A DNA stretch of 64,000 nucleotides, from NCBI RefSeq assembly GCF_900143285.1, contig NZ_FRDN01000010.1:186001-250000 (forward strand). Reading direction: 5' to 3'. This DNA is from Desulfitobacterium chlororespirans DSM 11544. GTDB taxonomy: Bacteria; Bacillota; Desulfitobacteriia; Desulfitobacteriales; Desulfitobacteriaceae. Under the pieces are notes generated by a model, which worked only from the letters and a program-made list of their open reading frames with translations, did not search any database and was not told where the DNA came from. Shown piece after piece: positions 1 to 8,402 of the stretch (its first letter is position 1; the number at the start of each line of letters is the position of its first letter). The position numbers were made by a program, and so were the translations under genes.

Positions 1-265
1 GGCGGGATTGATGTTTAGCCGATAATCTGTATAACTCATCAACCTGGTCGAGAATCGACCCGGAGATTTTAAGTATTTCCTGGCCGGCCAGTGTCAATTT
101 AGCCCCCGCTTTGGAACGAATGAAGATATCAACACCCAATTCATCTTCCAAACTATTGATGGCATTGGTCAGGCAGGGCTGGGTCACATGAAGTCTTCTC
201 GCCGCTTCCACCAAAGACTTGCAGTTGGCGACTTCCTTAACATATTCCAGCTGTTCAATGCGCAT
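1..265 (-). CDS. LysR-family transcriptional regulator, N-terminal part (runs off the window edge)
   Basis: The first 88 or so codons of a minus-strand gene are present and the rest lies beyond position 1. The translation starts MRIEQLEYVKEVANCKSL and continues through the classical LysR winged helix-turn-helix, with the recognition-helix region reading VTQPCLTNAINSLEDELG. This is the DNA-binding half of a LysR-type regulator; the co-inducer domain is not visible, so neither the ligand nor the target can be named. The ATG at 263-265 fits the usual LysR N-terminus. The neighbouring genes on the same strand (stress protein, phosphodiesterase) lie upstream of it, not downstream, so they give no clear hint of its target. 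Confidence 0.85.
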   Translation of the reverse strand, partial: MRIEQLEYVKEVANCKSLVEAARRLHVTQPCLTNAINSLEDELGVDIFIRSKAGAKLTLAGQEILKISGSILDQVDELYRLSAKHQSR

Positions 266-317
266 GTCAATCACCACTCCAAACCTGAATAGGATCTTTC
301 TATCGGCGCCTTATGAA

Positions 318-743
318 TTAGCGGACGACTATCGTTGTGCAATGAGCGTGGGACAGCACTTTAAGGCTGACACTGCCAAGAAAGAAGCGGGACACGGCAT
401 TCATGCCGCGGCTGCCGATGACTATTTCTGTGGCGCCGATCTTTTCAGCTTCTTCACAAATGACTTCGGCCGGGTCCCCTGTCCGGATACTGGTAGTAAA
501 GATCACCCCCGTGTCTTTAAATTTTTCGATGGCTTGGGCCATAATCTCTTCGGCCTCGGAGGTTAACTCTTTTTCCATTTCGAAGGCATCGTAGATTACT
601 CGGGTTGAATAAGAAGTTACAGATTCCCGCACATGAATAATTTCTACTTCAGCATGATTAGTTTGGGCCATGATCAGGGCATAATCTGCCGCCTTAAGTG
701 AGTTTGGGGAGCCATCAAAAGCAAGCAGTATCTTTTGCAGCAT
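318..743 (-). CDS. Universal stress protein, UspA family
   Basis: A 141-residue single-domain protein, the usual length of small Usp proteins. It begins MLQKILLAFDGSPNSLKAADYAL, with the Asp-Gly-Ser nucleotide-contact segment. Near the C-terminus it has the ATP-binding pattern G-x2-G-x9-GS (IGSRGMNAVSRFFLGSVS) followed by the terminal beta strand TTIVV. ATP-binding Usp proteins are cytoplasmic dimers induced under stress. The start follows an AAAGGAGTG ribosome site. It lies between the LysR fragment and the phosphodiesterase gene with about 40 bp on either side, and no functional link to either can be shown. Confidence 0.9.
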   Translation of the reverse strand: MLQKILLAFDGSPNSLKAADYALIMAQTNHAEVEIIHVRESVTSYSTRVIYDAFEMEKELTSEAEEIMAQAIEKFKDTGVIFTTSIRTGDPAEVICEEAEKIGATEIVIGSRGMNAVSRFFLGSVSLKVLSHAHCTTIVVR

Positions 744-786
744 CTTATCACTCCTTTTTTGTTTATTCGCTATAAATATACCATAT

Positions 787-2091
787 TCAACTGAAGATTT
801 CCTTTAAAATCCTGCCATCGCCATGGGTAAACTCCACTCCCAGAACTGCTCCCAGAGTCGGAGCTATATCGACCATTTCGAGAGGACCCAAGGAGTGATT
901 CTTTTTTATTCCGGGACCTGATGCGATAAAATTGCAGCGATAGTTTTCCCGATCCGGCAAGTAACCATGAGTGGCATACTTTTTGTTCATGGCCTCCAAA
1001 TCCAGAAGAACCGGCGCCTCAAGCCTGTCATCAAAGCAGTATCCCCTTTTGGCCTCCACCATAGTGGTTATGGATGGCTCCACATGCAGATCGTCCAGCT
1101 CACTTCTGCGGAGAATTTTCTCAATACCATACTGTTCTGTTTTTAAGGCCTTTTCTAATACGGCCAGGGCCAGGGCTTCAGCTTTCTGATCCCCCTCTTT
1201 AATATGAAGGTAAGCCCCTCCCCCTGCGCTCTGCAGATAAGCCCGCCACTGCATTTTGCCTCCTTCTGCAACGATCAGCCCCTGTTCCAGCAAAAGACGA
1301 TTGAGGCGGACTTTATAGCGGACATCCAATTGACCATGATCCCCGATCACCATCATCACTGTATTATCCTGAATACCGGCTTCCTCCACTGCTCTGCGGA
1401 TGTCGCCGAGCCTTTCATCCATACGGATAATGGCCTCCCTTACTTCTTTACTGTCCGTTCCGTATCTATGCTTGGCATCATCCAGCTCTATGAGGTGCAC
1501 CAGCAGCAGATTGGGTTTTTTTCTCCTGATGGTATCCACAGCACACCGGGTTGTAAAGTCATCCAGATAGGGCTGCTCCACCCCTTGGCGACAGCGCCCG
1601 TAGCGCAACTCCAAACCTAGACAGAACAAGGGGCTGCCATTCTTTAATACCTTAACAGCCTGATTTTCCCCGCGAACAGCGTGCACTTCAGGCATATTAT
1701 ACCTGAGAGAGGACTTCCCCGAAACAGGCCATAGAAGTCCGGCTGCCGTCAGGTTATGCTGCTTCACGGCATCGTAAATCGTCGGAACTTTAATGGCATC
1801 CCGAAACCAGAACCATTCCTGCTCCTTTTCCGGAATAAAGGGCTGAAAGGGGTTATTGTGAAAGATACCGTGTTTATCAGGATAAACACCGGTCACCATG
1901 GTGGTATGCACGGTGTAGGTCAGGGTTGGGTAGACACTTTTCAGCTTTGTGCTGTAGGCACCATTTTGAAGCAGCTTTTCAAGGTTAGGCAGGGATTGGG
2001 CCAGCTGCCAATTCCCTTCGGAAAAGGCGTCATAAGAGATGACGATGACATGCTCGGCCAGCCTTGGACCCGGTTTTAACTGAAACTCCAT
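787..2091 (-). CDS. Alkaline-phosphatase-superfamily phosphodiesterase / nucleotide pyrophosphatase-like hydrolase
   Basis: A 434-residue protein of the type I phosphodiesterase/nucleotide pyrophosphatase fold. The N-terminal metal-binding strand is VIVISYDAF, the nucleophile region is YPTLTYTVHTTMVTGVYPDKHGI (a Thr nucleophile is typical), and the second metal site GDHGQLDV lies around residue 260. A late His-containing segment (ATHGYLPD) matches the third metal-binding region. No signal peptide or membrane segment is visible, so it is probably cytoplasmic. The substrate cannot be deduced. The gene stands alone between a stress protein and a zinc-ribbon protein. The start codon follows an AAAAGGGTGAT site. 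Confidence 0.8.
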   Translation of the reverse strand: MEFQLKPGPRLAEHVIVISYDAFSEGNWQLAQSLPNLEKLLQNGAYSTKLKSVYPTLTYTVHTTMVTGVYPDKHGIFHNNPFQPFIPEKEQEWFWFRDAIKVPTIYDAVKQHNLTAAGLLWPVSGKSSLRYNMPEVHAVRGENQAVKVLKNGSPLFCLGLELRYGRCRQGVEQPYLDDFTTRCAVDTIRRKKPNLLLVHLIELDDAKHRYGTDSKEVREAIIRMDERLGDIRRAVEEAGIQDNTVMMVIGDHGQLDVRYKVRLNRLLLEQGLIVAEGGKMQWRAYLQSAGGGAYLHIKEGDQKAEALALAVLEKALKTEQYGIEKILRRSELDDLHVEPSITTMVEAKRGYCFDDRLEAPVLLDLEAMNKKYATHGYLPDRENYRCNFIASGPGIKKNHSLGPLEMVDIAPTLGAVLGVEFTHGDGRILKEIFS

Positions 2092-2283
2092 TGTATCACC
2101 CTTTTTTCAGCAGAGTGTTTCTATGGTATCCTTGAGCAAGGTAAATAACACGTATGCCTTATTTTAGTCCCATCATGTATGATAAAGACCACCCTGGAGT
2201 GACATTCAAGGTGCCTTTTCTATTCAGCGGCAACTACGTCCACCCAAGTTGATTTTATGAAGATTGAAGCGAATGTTACGGCA

Positions 2284-2625
2284 TTATACCTTCTTAACGA
2301 ATTCAGATTTTAATTGCATAGCTCCAAAACCATCGATTTTACAATCAATATCATGATCTCCATCAATCAGGCGAATGTTCCTTACTTTTGTACCGATCTT
2401 TATGGATGATGAACTTCCTTTTACTTTAAGGTCTTTAATGATTGTGACCGTATCGCCATCGTTTAAGACATTGCCATAAGCATCTTTAACCGTCTTGTGA
2501 TCTTCATTAGGCTCGGTGCTTGATGCTAAGGTCCACTCATGACCGCATTCCGGGCAGACAAAACCACTTCCGTCAGCGTAAGTATAAATTGAATTACATT
2601 GTGGGCATTTTGGAAAATCAACCAT
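2284..2625 (-). CDS. Zinc-ribbon protein of the PhnA/YjdM family
   Basis: About 113 residues, starting [19 protein letters not shown]. The N-terminus forms a zinc ribbon (CPQC and CPEC pairs), followed by the [33 protein letters not shown] segment typical of the PhnA/YjdM family. Despite the old name 'alkylphosphonate utilization protein', the family is not tied to phosphonate breakdown and its biochemical role is poorly known. The ATG at 2623-2625 was chosen because AGGAGGAATA precedes it; a further ATG upstream would only add non-family sequence. There are no phosphonate genes nearby. Confidence 0.85.
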   Translation of the reverse strand: MVDFPKCPQCNSIYTYADGSGFVCPECGHEWTLASSTEPNEDHKTVKDAYGNVLNDGDTVTIIKDLKVKGSSSSIKIGTKVRNIRLIDGDHDIDCKIDGFGAMQLKSEFVKKV

Positions 2626-2681
2626 TAAGCTATTCCTCCTCTTTGGGTCCAGTCTAAACGAAAATGGCCCTAAATGCAAAG

Positions 2682-2717
2682 GACCTCCTGCTCAGGTCTA
2701 TCCTGCAGCAGGAGGTC
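2682..2717 (-). terminator. Hairpin at the end of the hydrogenase operon
   Basis: An 11-bp perfect inverted repeat (GACCTCCTGCT at 2682-2692 with AGCAGGAGGTC at 2707-2717) lies 8 bases past the stop codon of the polyferredoxin gene. The sequence after it on the minus strand (CTTTGCATTTAG) is only weakly T-rich, so it may be a weak terminator or a 3'-end stabilising hairpin. Confidence 0.5.
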
Positions 2718-2724
2718 TTGATCG

Positions 2725-3657
2725 TCATAACCGCTGTTTTCCTTGATGTACAAGAATTTTGCCTGTAAACAAACGATAAGACAGGGACTTATATTCCATG
2801 CTTAAGGCTTGGGAACGGCAGATATTAACACACCTTTGGCAGTTGACACATTTCAGCGGCTCATAGATCAGGGTTAATTGTTCTCCGTTTTTCTTGTTTG
2901 TTAAAGCTCCCTGGGGGCAAACCTCCGCGCATTCGCCGCATTCTCTGCACCCTTCCCTTACCTTTAAAGCCGGTAGGGGGAGCGCCTTAATGGCGGACTT
3001 TCTGGATCGCCAGGCTTCCTCCAGGAATTGCCGCGTCTTCGGAATAGGATAGGTTTCATCGGAAGTGATCCCCGGCAGCATTGCTTCAAGTTTTTCGCGG
3101 CCGATGTCCCGCCAGCCCTTCCCCCCGCTCCGGTTTTGAACCGATGTGGTTTCCCCGCCCGTTTCACTTTCCCCGTCATCGGGAGCGACTTTAATTCTGA
3201 GGGTTGGATGATCCGGCCATGAATTGTGGATCTCCTTGAAAATCCGCACACTCATTCCGCAAGCCTTTTTATCCGGGCATGCTGCACACACTCCGGTGAG
3301 GATGGTGACTTCCTTTTCCCGGGCAATCATCAGCAAGGTCAGCCACAAATCCCGGTCGAGAAGCCCCAGACAAGGAATTCCATAGCCTGCGCTCATGGCC
3401 TGGGGACAGTTCAGCATGATCTTCCCTGCATTTCGTATAAACTCACCGAGCTTAGCGATGCTGTAGTAAACAAAACCATCACTGGGACAAACGGCCATGC
3501 AGATCCCGCATTCTGTGCAGCCTTGGGCATTGAGTTCACGGTATAGGGAAATGGCTTGATGGGGGCAGGAGTCGATGCATAACCGGCACAGCTTAACATA
3601 GGGTTTTTTGGTGTTGAGGCAGTTATGGTGATGATGGACCATCTGACAAGTATACAT
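2725..3657 (-). CDS. Polyferredoxin-type 4Fe-4S protein associated with the hydrogenase operon
   Basis: A 310-residue soluble protein with cysteine clusters at both ends: CRLCIDSCPH and CTECGICMAVCP near the N-terminus, CRECGECAEVCPQGA and CVNCQRCVNICR near the C-terminus. Together these suit about four [4Fe-4S] clusters. The middle, about residues 90-200, holds a further cysteine-containing segment (TGVCAACPDKKACG) not recognised as a known domain. There is no Tat signal and no membrane helix, so it is probably cytoplasmic and could accept electrons on the inner side of the NrfD-type membrane subunit. It is the last gene of the four-gene hydrogenase operon, 26 bp after the NrfD-like gene. 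Confidence 0.8.
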   Translation of the reverse strand: MYTCQMVHHHHNCLNTKKPYVKLCRLCIDSCPHQAISLYRELNAQGCTECGICMAVCPSDGFVYYSIAKLGEFIRNAGKIMLNCPQAMSAGYGIPCLGLLDRDLWLTLLMIAREKEVTILTGVCAACPDKKACGMSVRIFKEIHNSWPDHPTLRIKVAPDDGESETGGETTSVQNRSGGKGWRDIGREKLEAMLPGITSDETYPIPKTRQFLEEAWRSRKSAIKALPLPALKVREGCRECGECAEVCPQGALTNKKNGEQLTLIYEPLKCVNCQRCVNICRSQALSMEYKSLSYRLFTGKILVHQGKQRL

Positions 3658-3682
3658 AACCAGGACACCTCTTTGGGGAAGA

Positions 3683-4936
3683 TTATTTGCCGGCCTGGCG
3701 TTCGTGGTAATCCGGCAGAGCCGTTGTGTTTATGGTGCCGGCTTTCGCTCCTTTTCCTGCTACGGCTTCGGACCCATGATGCCCGAGAATATTGAAGTTT
3801 TCGGCTATGAACAGGTAGACCAAACAAGCTATGGAAACCAAGCCGAGGCTGACGATAATCTCTGTCCAGGCGGGGAAATAATGGCCGCCGTATTGGTTCA
3901 GATAGCTGCCCATTCCCGTGAACAGGACATCAAACCTATTCATGACCACCCCGGCCACAGTGAGGATGCCAAATCCAATCAACCCTTTGCGGGTGCCGGA
4001 CAGGGAACTGAAGGCGATGATGATGGGCAGGATGCAGCCTAACACCAGTTCACCCAGGAACATGAGGCTGGGCAGATCAAAGGCCAAAACATGGGCAAAG
4101 GTGCCTCTTACGGACATATCGGCAATCTTTAAGATCACATATAAGATCATGGCCCCGCCGGATATTCTGACCAACCCCTGCAGGACGGAGGTATCCACCT
4201 GATGCTTAAGGGCCTTCCCAGCCAGACTGCTTTCAATAATGATCATACCTGCTCCCACGAAAAATGAGGATAACAGGAAGAACAGCGGCAAAAGGGGCGA
4301 CCACCAAAGGATATTCACTTTGCCCACCATAATATAAAACAGCTGACCTAATGATGACTGGTGCAGCGTGGGCAGGGTGATACCAATGATCAGCAGCACG
4401 GGCATGGCTTTTTTCAGGTATTTGTGAGCACCCTTGAATACTTTCTCAGTTGCTACTTCACCGAACTCCAGGACCTGAATCAGGGTATAGCAGGAGATGC
4501 ACCAAAAGACTTCAAACAAGACACTGGCATGGCCCCAGGAAACATAAGGTCTCCAGAAGAAGAACCATTGCCCTACTTCAATCAATAACCCCAGGACGAC
4601 AACAATGTAACCTAGCAATGAGGTCACCATGGCGCTTCTGGCAATGGGGTAAAATTTATCCCGGCGCAGCACATAGACGATGAGAGCGGTTCCGTAACCG
4701 CCTCCGGCCAGGGCTACCCCTAACAGGACATCAAAAGAAATCCATAAGCCCCATGGCCACTGGTCGTTGAGGTTGGTGGTGGCCCCCAGTCCCGCGATGA
4801 ACCTCACAATGATGACTGCTATCGCCGCGGCGGCGATGGCCATAAACACCCATCTCATGGGGGTCATTCTAAATGTCCACCGGGTAGTGTTCATTTTCTC
4901 CCCGGCCTTATTTTTAAATGTAGTAATCACTTCCAT
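3683..4936 (-). CDS. NrfD/HybB-like integral membrane subunit
   Basis: A 417-residue protein that is almost entirely hydrophobic, with 9-10 predicted membrane helices. It matches the NrfD/HybB/PsrC family that links extracytoplasmic Fe-S subunits to menaquinone. The N-terminal helix reads MRWVFMAIAAAAIAVIIVRFIAGLGATTNLNDQWPWG, which resembles HybB (...WPWGLWI...). It lies 33 bp downstream of the DmsB-like ferredoxin subunit and is followed by the polyferredoxin gene, so the operon encodes a complete quinone-linked module. An internal ATG at 4892-4894 after GGGGAGAAA is an alternative start that would remove 14 residues. Confidence 0.88.
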   Translation of the reverse strand: MEVITTFKNKAGEKMNTTRWTFRMTPMRWVFMAIAAAAIAVIIVRFIAGLGATTNLNDQWPWGLWISFDVLLGVALAGGGYGTALIVYVLRRDKFYPIARSAMVTSLLGYIVVVLGLLIEVGQWFFFWRPYVSWGHASVLFEVFWCISCYTLIQVLEFGEVATEKVFKGAHKYLKKAMPVLLIIGITLPTLHQSSLGQLFYIMVGKVNILWWSPLLPLFFLLSSFFVGAGMIIIESSLAGKALKHQVDTSVLQGLVRISGGAMILYVILKIADMSVRGTFAHVLAFDLPSLMFLGELVLGCILPIIIAFSSLSGTRKGLIGFGILTVAGVVMNRFDVLFTGMGSYLNQYGGHYFPAWTEIIVSLGLVSIACLVYLFIAENFNILGHHGSEAVAGKGAKAGTINTTALPDYHERQAGK

Positions 4937-4969
4937 AGCCTATGCTTCCCTCCATTCTCTTGGACTTTA

Positions 4970-5746
4970 TCAATCCAGCGGATCTTTGTTTTTGTTATTA
5001 ATGAAAAATAACCCGGCTAAAACAGCCGCCCAGCTGACCCCGATAATCGGTGTGGCTTTCATATATCCTTCGGTATAAGAGGGCAGGGGCTCGGTGGTGA
5101 CATCTGTTCTGAATCTCATTTCTTCCAGCGGGGTATCGGAAATATAAAGCCAGGAGGTTCCCCCTGCTTCCTTCTCCCCAAAGATTTTGTCTATATAACC
5201 CTTTTCCTGAATGCGTTTTTTGGCTTCTGCCAGCAATTCATCCCTCTCCCCGAAGGTCAAGGCTCCTGTGGGGCAGACTGAGGAACAGGCCGGTTCCATA
5301 TTATTGGCCACTCTCGTCGGGCACATCTGGCATTTCCTGATGCCGGGAACGGCCTTTTTCCATTCATATCTCAGCATATCAAAAGGGCAGGCCATCATGC
5401 AGTAGCGGCAGCCGACACACAGGCTCTGATCATAGATGACCGGTCCTTCGGGAAGCTTCTGGATAGCCTTGGAGAAACATGCTGAAGCACAGGCGGGCTC
5501 TTCACAGTGGAAACACTGGGTTTTGACATATCTGCGCAGGTCGGTGCCGTCCTTCTGCAGGTTATAACGGTTGATGGATGTCCATTCTTCAGGCCAGAGG
5601 CCATGGTTAGGCTCCACTGCCCGATCTAAGGCTGTTTTGCTTTTTTCCTGTTGATCCCATTCAAGTTCATTCCATAATTTGCAGGCTACTGAACACCCTT
5701 CACAACCAATACATTTGGGTATATCGACAAGGACTCCCTTTGCCAT
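4970..5746 (-). CDS. DmsB/HybA-like 4Fe-4S electron-transfer subunit with C-terminal membrane anchor
   Basis: About 258 residues. The pattern CIGCEGCSVACK, CFHCEEPACASACF, CVGCRYCMMACP and CQMCPTRVANNMEPACSSVCP is the four-cluster arrangement of DmsB/HybA-type subunits. A single hydrophobic helix near the C-terminus (IIGVSWAAVLAGLFFI) would anchor it in the membrane. It has no twin-arginine signal of its own, so it may be exported with the Tat-bearing hydrogenase subunit. The ATG at 5744-5746, eight bases after AGGAGG, is preferred over a GTG three codons upstream that overlaps the ribosome site. It lies directly downstream of the hydrogenase gene. Confidence 0.88.
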   Translation of the reverse strand: MAKGVLVDIPKCIGCEGCSVACKLWNELEWDQQEKSKTALDRAVEPNHGLWPEEWTSINRYNLQKDGTDLRRYVKTQCFHCEEPACASACFSKAIQKLPEGPVIYDQSLCVGCRYCMMACPFDMLRYEWKKAVPGIRKCQMCPTRVANNMEPACSSVCPTGALTFGERDELLAEAKKRIQEKGYIDKIFGEKEAGGTSWLYISDTPLEEMRFRTDVTTEPLPSYTEGYMKATPIIGVSWAAVLAGLFFINNKNKDPLD

Positions 5747-5758
5747 AGCTGCCACCTC

Positions 5759-7342
5759 CTAAACTTCATACTCATGGCTTTGGGGTTTCTTAGCGTCAAA
5801 CTCTTCAGCCCTGGAAATATAATGGGTATGCAAAAGTTCTTCGGCTTTCTCACTCAAGGGCGAGGTTAAGAACCCGGCATAGACTTGCTTAATTTGCGGA
5901 TTATCATGACTGTTGCGCAATTTGGCCTGGGCGTCGATTTTATATAAGGATGCGGCACGGGTGTTGCGCACCCTGTCTGAAGGAGGAGCCGATGACCGGG
6001 GCTGTCCGCCGCCGTATTGGCAGCCGCCGGGGCAGGCCATGACTTCGATGAAGGTCCAGGGAGAGTTCCCTGCTTTCACTTGTTCCATGATCTCTCTGGC
6101 ATTATCCAGACCGGAAATGACTGCGATCTTGATCTCACCGGCACCGGGAATAGAAACTGCAGCCTCTTTGACCCCTGCCATGCCCCGTACCGGGGTTAAT
6201 TGCCAAAGTGCGGCAGGGGGCTGTTCTCCTGTGACCAGATAATAGGCGGAGCGGACGGCCGCTTCCATAACGCCGCCGGTGGTTCCGAAGATCGCCCCGG
6301 CCCCGGTTGCCACACCCATCAGCTGATCATACTCTTCATCGGGAAGAGAGGGCAGATCGATCCCCGCTCTCTTGATCATGCGGGCCAGCTCTCTGGTGGT
6401 GAGGACCACATCCACATCAGGGGAAATCTGCTCATCGTGCCAATAGGTTTGAGCGGAAATCATTTCCGGACGCTGACACTCAAATTTCTTGGCTGTACAA
6501 GGCATGATAGCCACCGAAAAGATCTTCTGGGGCTCGACATGGTTCTTTTCCGCAAAATAAGTCTTAACCAAAGCCCCGGCCATCTGCTGGGGAGATTTGG
6601 CTGACGATAAATTGGGAAGGAGTTCAGGGTAATAATACTCGACAAATTTAACCCAACCCGGGCAGCAGGAGGTAAACTGGGGAAGAGGATGGTGCAATTC
6701 TCCTGTAATACGCTTAACCAGTTCTGTGCCTTCTTCCATAATGGTCAGATCCGCCGCGAAGTTCGTATCAAAAATCGCGTCAAAACCTAATTTTCGCAAA
6801 GCAGCGACTTGTTTGCCCTGGACATTGGTGCCCACAGGCATCCCAAATTCTTCCCCCAAGCCGATACGGGTGGCCGGCGCGGTCTGTACCACCACAGTGA
6901 TATTGGGATCGGCGAGAGCCTTGGCTACTTGATCAATATCTTCGCGCTCGGAGATTGCTCCGGAGGGACACCAGTGGATACACTGTCCGCAATTGATGCA
7001 GGGAATTTCGTTTTTAAGGGGCAATTCGTAGTTCCCATACACGGATTGGATGGTTTTACATACTTCGATGCATTGCCCGCAGAGAATGCACTTCTGGTCA
7101 TCTCTCTTCAGGGCAGGGTTTTCCGGATCAATGGGGACACGGCCGCGTACATTGGTGGGCCAGCCCCCCGGTTCATTGTATTGGGTCGGCATCCAGCCCT
7201 CTCCGCCCACCGCACTGGCTGGGGTAAGGGGTTGGCCGCAACCTGTTAAGCTCAGGGAGGCACCGGCTATACCCGCCCCCCCGGCGAATTTAAGGAAGGA
7301 GCGTCTGGACAAATTGCTTCCCTTTCCTGCCTTACTTTCCAT
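5759..7342 (-). CDS. [FeFe] hydrogenase catalytic subunit with Tat signal and lipobox, fused small-subunit-like tail
   Basis: About 527 residues. The N-terminus has a twin-arginine signal (NLSRRSFLKFAGG, Arg pair at 13-14) ending in LSLTGC, which fits a lipobox with Cys35 as lipid anchor. Next come two ferredoxin motifs (CILCGQCIEVC, CINCGQCIHWC). All three H-cluster signatures follow: TSCCPGW near 224, MPCTAKKFE near 281 and MACPGGCQYGGGQP near 436. The C-terminal 50 residues resemble the separate small subunit of periplasmic Fe hydrogenases. The start was set at 7342 because AAGGTGGT precedes it and the longer form would put 28 residues ahead of the Tat motif. It heads the operon with the Fe-S and NrfD subunits, which suggests H2 uptake into the quinone pool. 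Confidence 0.92.
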   Translation of the reverse strand: MESKAGKGSNLSRRSFLKFAGGAGIAGASLSLTGCGQPLTPASAVGGEGWMPTQYNEPGGWPTNVRGRVPIDPENPALKRDDQKCILCGQCIEVCKTIQSVYGNYELPLKNEIPCINCGQCIHWCPSGAISEREDIDQVAKALADPNITVVVQTAPATRIGLGEEFGMPVGTNVQGKQVAALRKLGFDAIFDTNFAADLTIMEEGTELVKRITGELHHPLPQFTSCCPGWVKFVEYYYPELLPNLSSAKSPQQMAGALVKTYFAEKNHVEPQKIFSVAIMPCTAKKFECQRPEMISAQTYWHDEQISPDVDVVLTTRELARMIKRAGIDLPSLPDEEYDQLMGVATGAGAIFGTTGGVMEAAVRSAYYLVTGEQPPAALWQLTPVRGMAGVKEAAVSIPGAGEIKIAVISGLDNAREIMEQVKAGNSPWTFIEVMACPGGCQYGGGQPRSSAPPSDRVRNTRAASLYKIDAQAKLRNSHDNPQIKQVYAGFLTSPLSEKAEELLHTHYISRAEEFDAKKPQSHEYEV

Positions 7343-7950
7343 GTCTACTACCACCTTTTTAGTATGTCTTTTGCATGATTGCTGTTGAAATCCAGACTGA
7401 AACGGGTGCTTTAATTGCATCATCAATAATTGCAGTTCATAGTATTTAATAAATTTAAGAATTTTCTTTCATTAGTATAAAAACCCACTTGCACTTGCAA
7501 GGGTATTTCTTTATAATTTTCAGAACTAATCTTGATGCTCCTTTCCAATAGGGTAGTTCGAACTGGCAAATTATGTAGTTTCAGTGATTCATCCTAATTG
7601 AAATTCAACATTTTTCTCTTTTTTCCTTCTAAAAATCATAAAATAGTCTAATATTTTCAAAACATCTCGCAACTCAGTTTATTATTTTTAAAATAAAAAA
7701 CATCCACCTTTACAGTGGATGTTGTTAGGGATTATTGTAAATTATACTTTATTTAATTTAGGCTTCGGTTCGGATTCTCAAAGGATTCTATCCCATCACG
7801 ATTGAGCTAAACAATCTTTCCATTCCATTCTTTGATAGGCATGGTCCACTTCTCGTTGCCTGTTCAATAGCTAGATAGATTATCTTTCTTAGGCCTCTTC
7901 GGTCGGGGAGGCGGTATTCGTTGGTTACTTTTCTAAGGTAATTGAACCAT
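7343..7950. other. AT-rich intergenic region between the hydrogenase operon and the thioesterase operon
   Basis: About 600 bp with no supportable gene. It should hold the hydrogenase promoter. A TTGCAA followed 15 bases later by TATACT lies near 7475-7501 on the minus strand, with spacing too short to be confident. A CTTGCA...TGCAAG repeat overlaps it near 7490. The terminator of the thioesterase operon is at 7685-7723. The part from 7740 to 7950 shows nothing I can name. Confidence 0.5.
7685..7723 (-). terminator. Rho-independent terminator of the CoA-ligase/MBL/thioesterase operon
   Basis: A 9-bp perfect stem (AACATCCAC with GTGGATGTT, arms 7699-7707 and 7715-7723) is followed on the minus strand by TTTTTATTTTAAA, a good T tract. 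It lies about 230 bp after the thioesterase stop, so transcripts would have a long 3' tail. Confidence 0.8.
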
Positions 7951-8367
7951 TTAAATCGTTTCTAAAAATGAATCCATATCCACCGTAAGGTAGAGTCCCT
8001 TGGCATCGGCCACTACTTTATCTCCATCTGTAACTTTCCCCTCTACATAGATCTTTCTTCCCTGGCGATTGGCAATCCATGCCTCGACAACCAGGTGGTG
8101 CCCGACTAGCGCAGGATTAATAAAGTTCGTATTTATGCTAAGTGTCAGCGTAGTTTCTCCAGACGACTCAACCGCATGAAACATTACTTCGTCCAATAAC
8201 ATACAGATGAACCCTCCGTGCATTAACCCGTCGAAACCTGAAAGATTCTCATGGACATCCAGTTCCATATGGGATTTTTCATTCACATTTATAGTTTTAA
8301 GATGAAGGCCAATCGGATTCTTTTCACCACAGACAAAGCAATTTTCAGCATACTCTTTTTCTGACAT
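7951..8367 (-). CDS. PaaI-type hotdog-fold thioesterase
   Basis: About 138 residues with the hotdog-fold thioesterase pattern: CFVCGEKNPIGLHL at the N-terminus, then GLMHGGFICMLLDEVMFHAV, where the Asp/Glu after the HGG turn is the usual active-site region. It would hydrolyse an acyl- or aryl-CoA thioester. The ATG at 8365-8367, nine bases after AGGAAGG, gives the best ribosome-site spacing; longer starts would overlap the upstream gene. It is the last gene in an operon with a CoA ligase and a metallo-beta-lactamase-fold hydrolase, so it may release or proofread the CoA esters made by the ligase. Confidence 0.85.
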   Translation of the reverse strand: MSEKEYAENCFVCGEKNPIGLHLKTINVNEKSHMELDVHENLSGFDGLMHGGFICMLLDEVMFHAVESSGETTLTLSINTNFINPALVGHHLVVEAWIANRQGRKIYVEGKVTDGDKVVADAKGLYLTVDMDSFLETI

Positions 8368-8402
8368 TTTGCTCATCCTTCCTAAAATGAACTTACCTTT
8401 TC

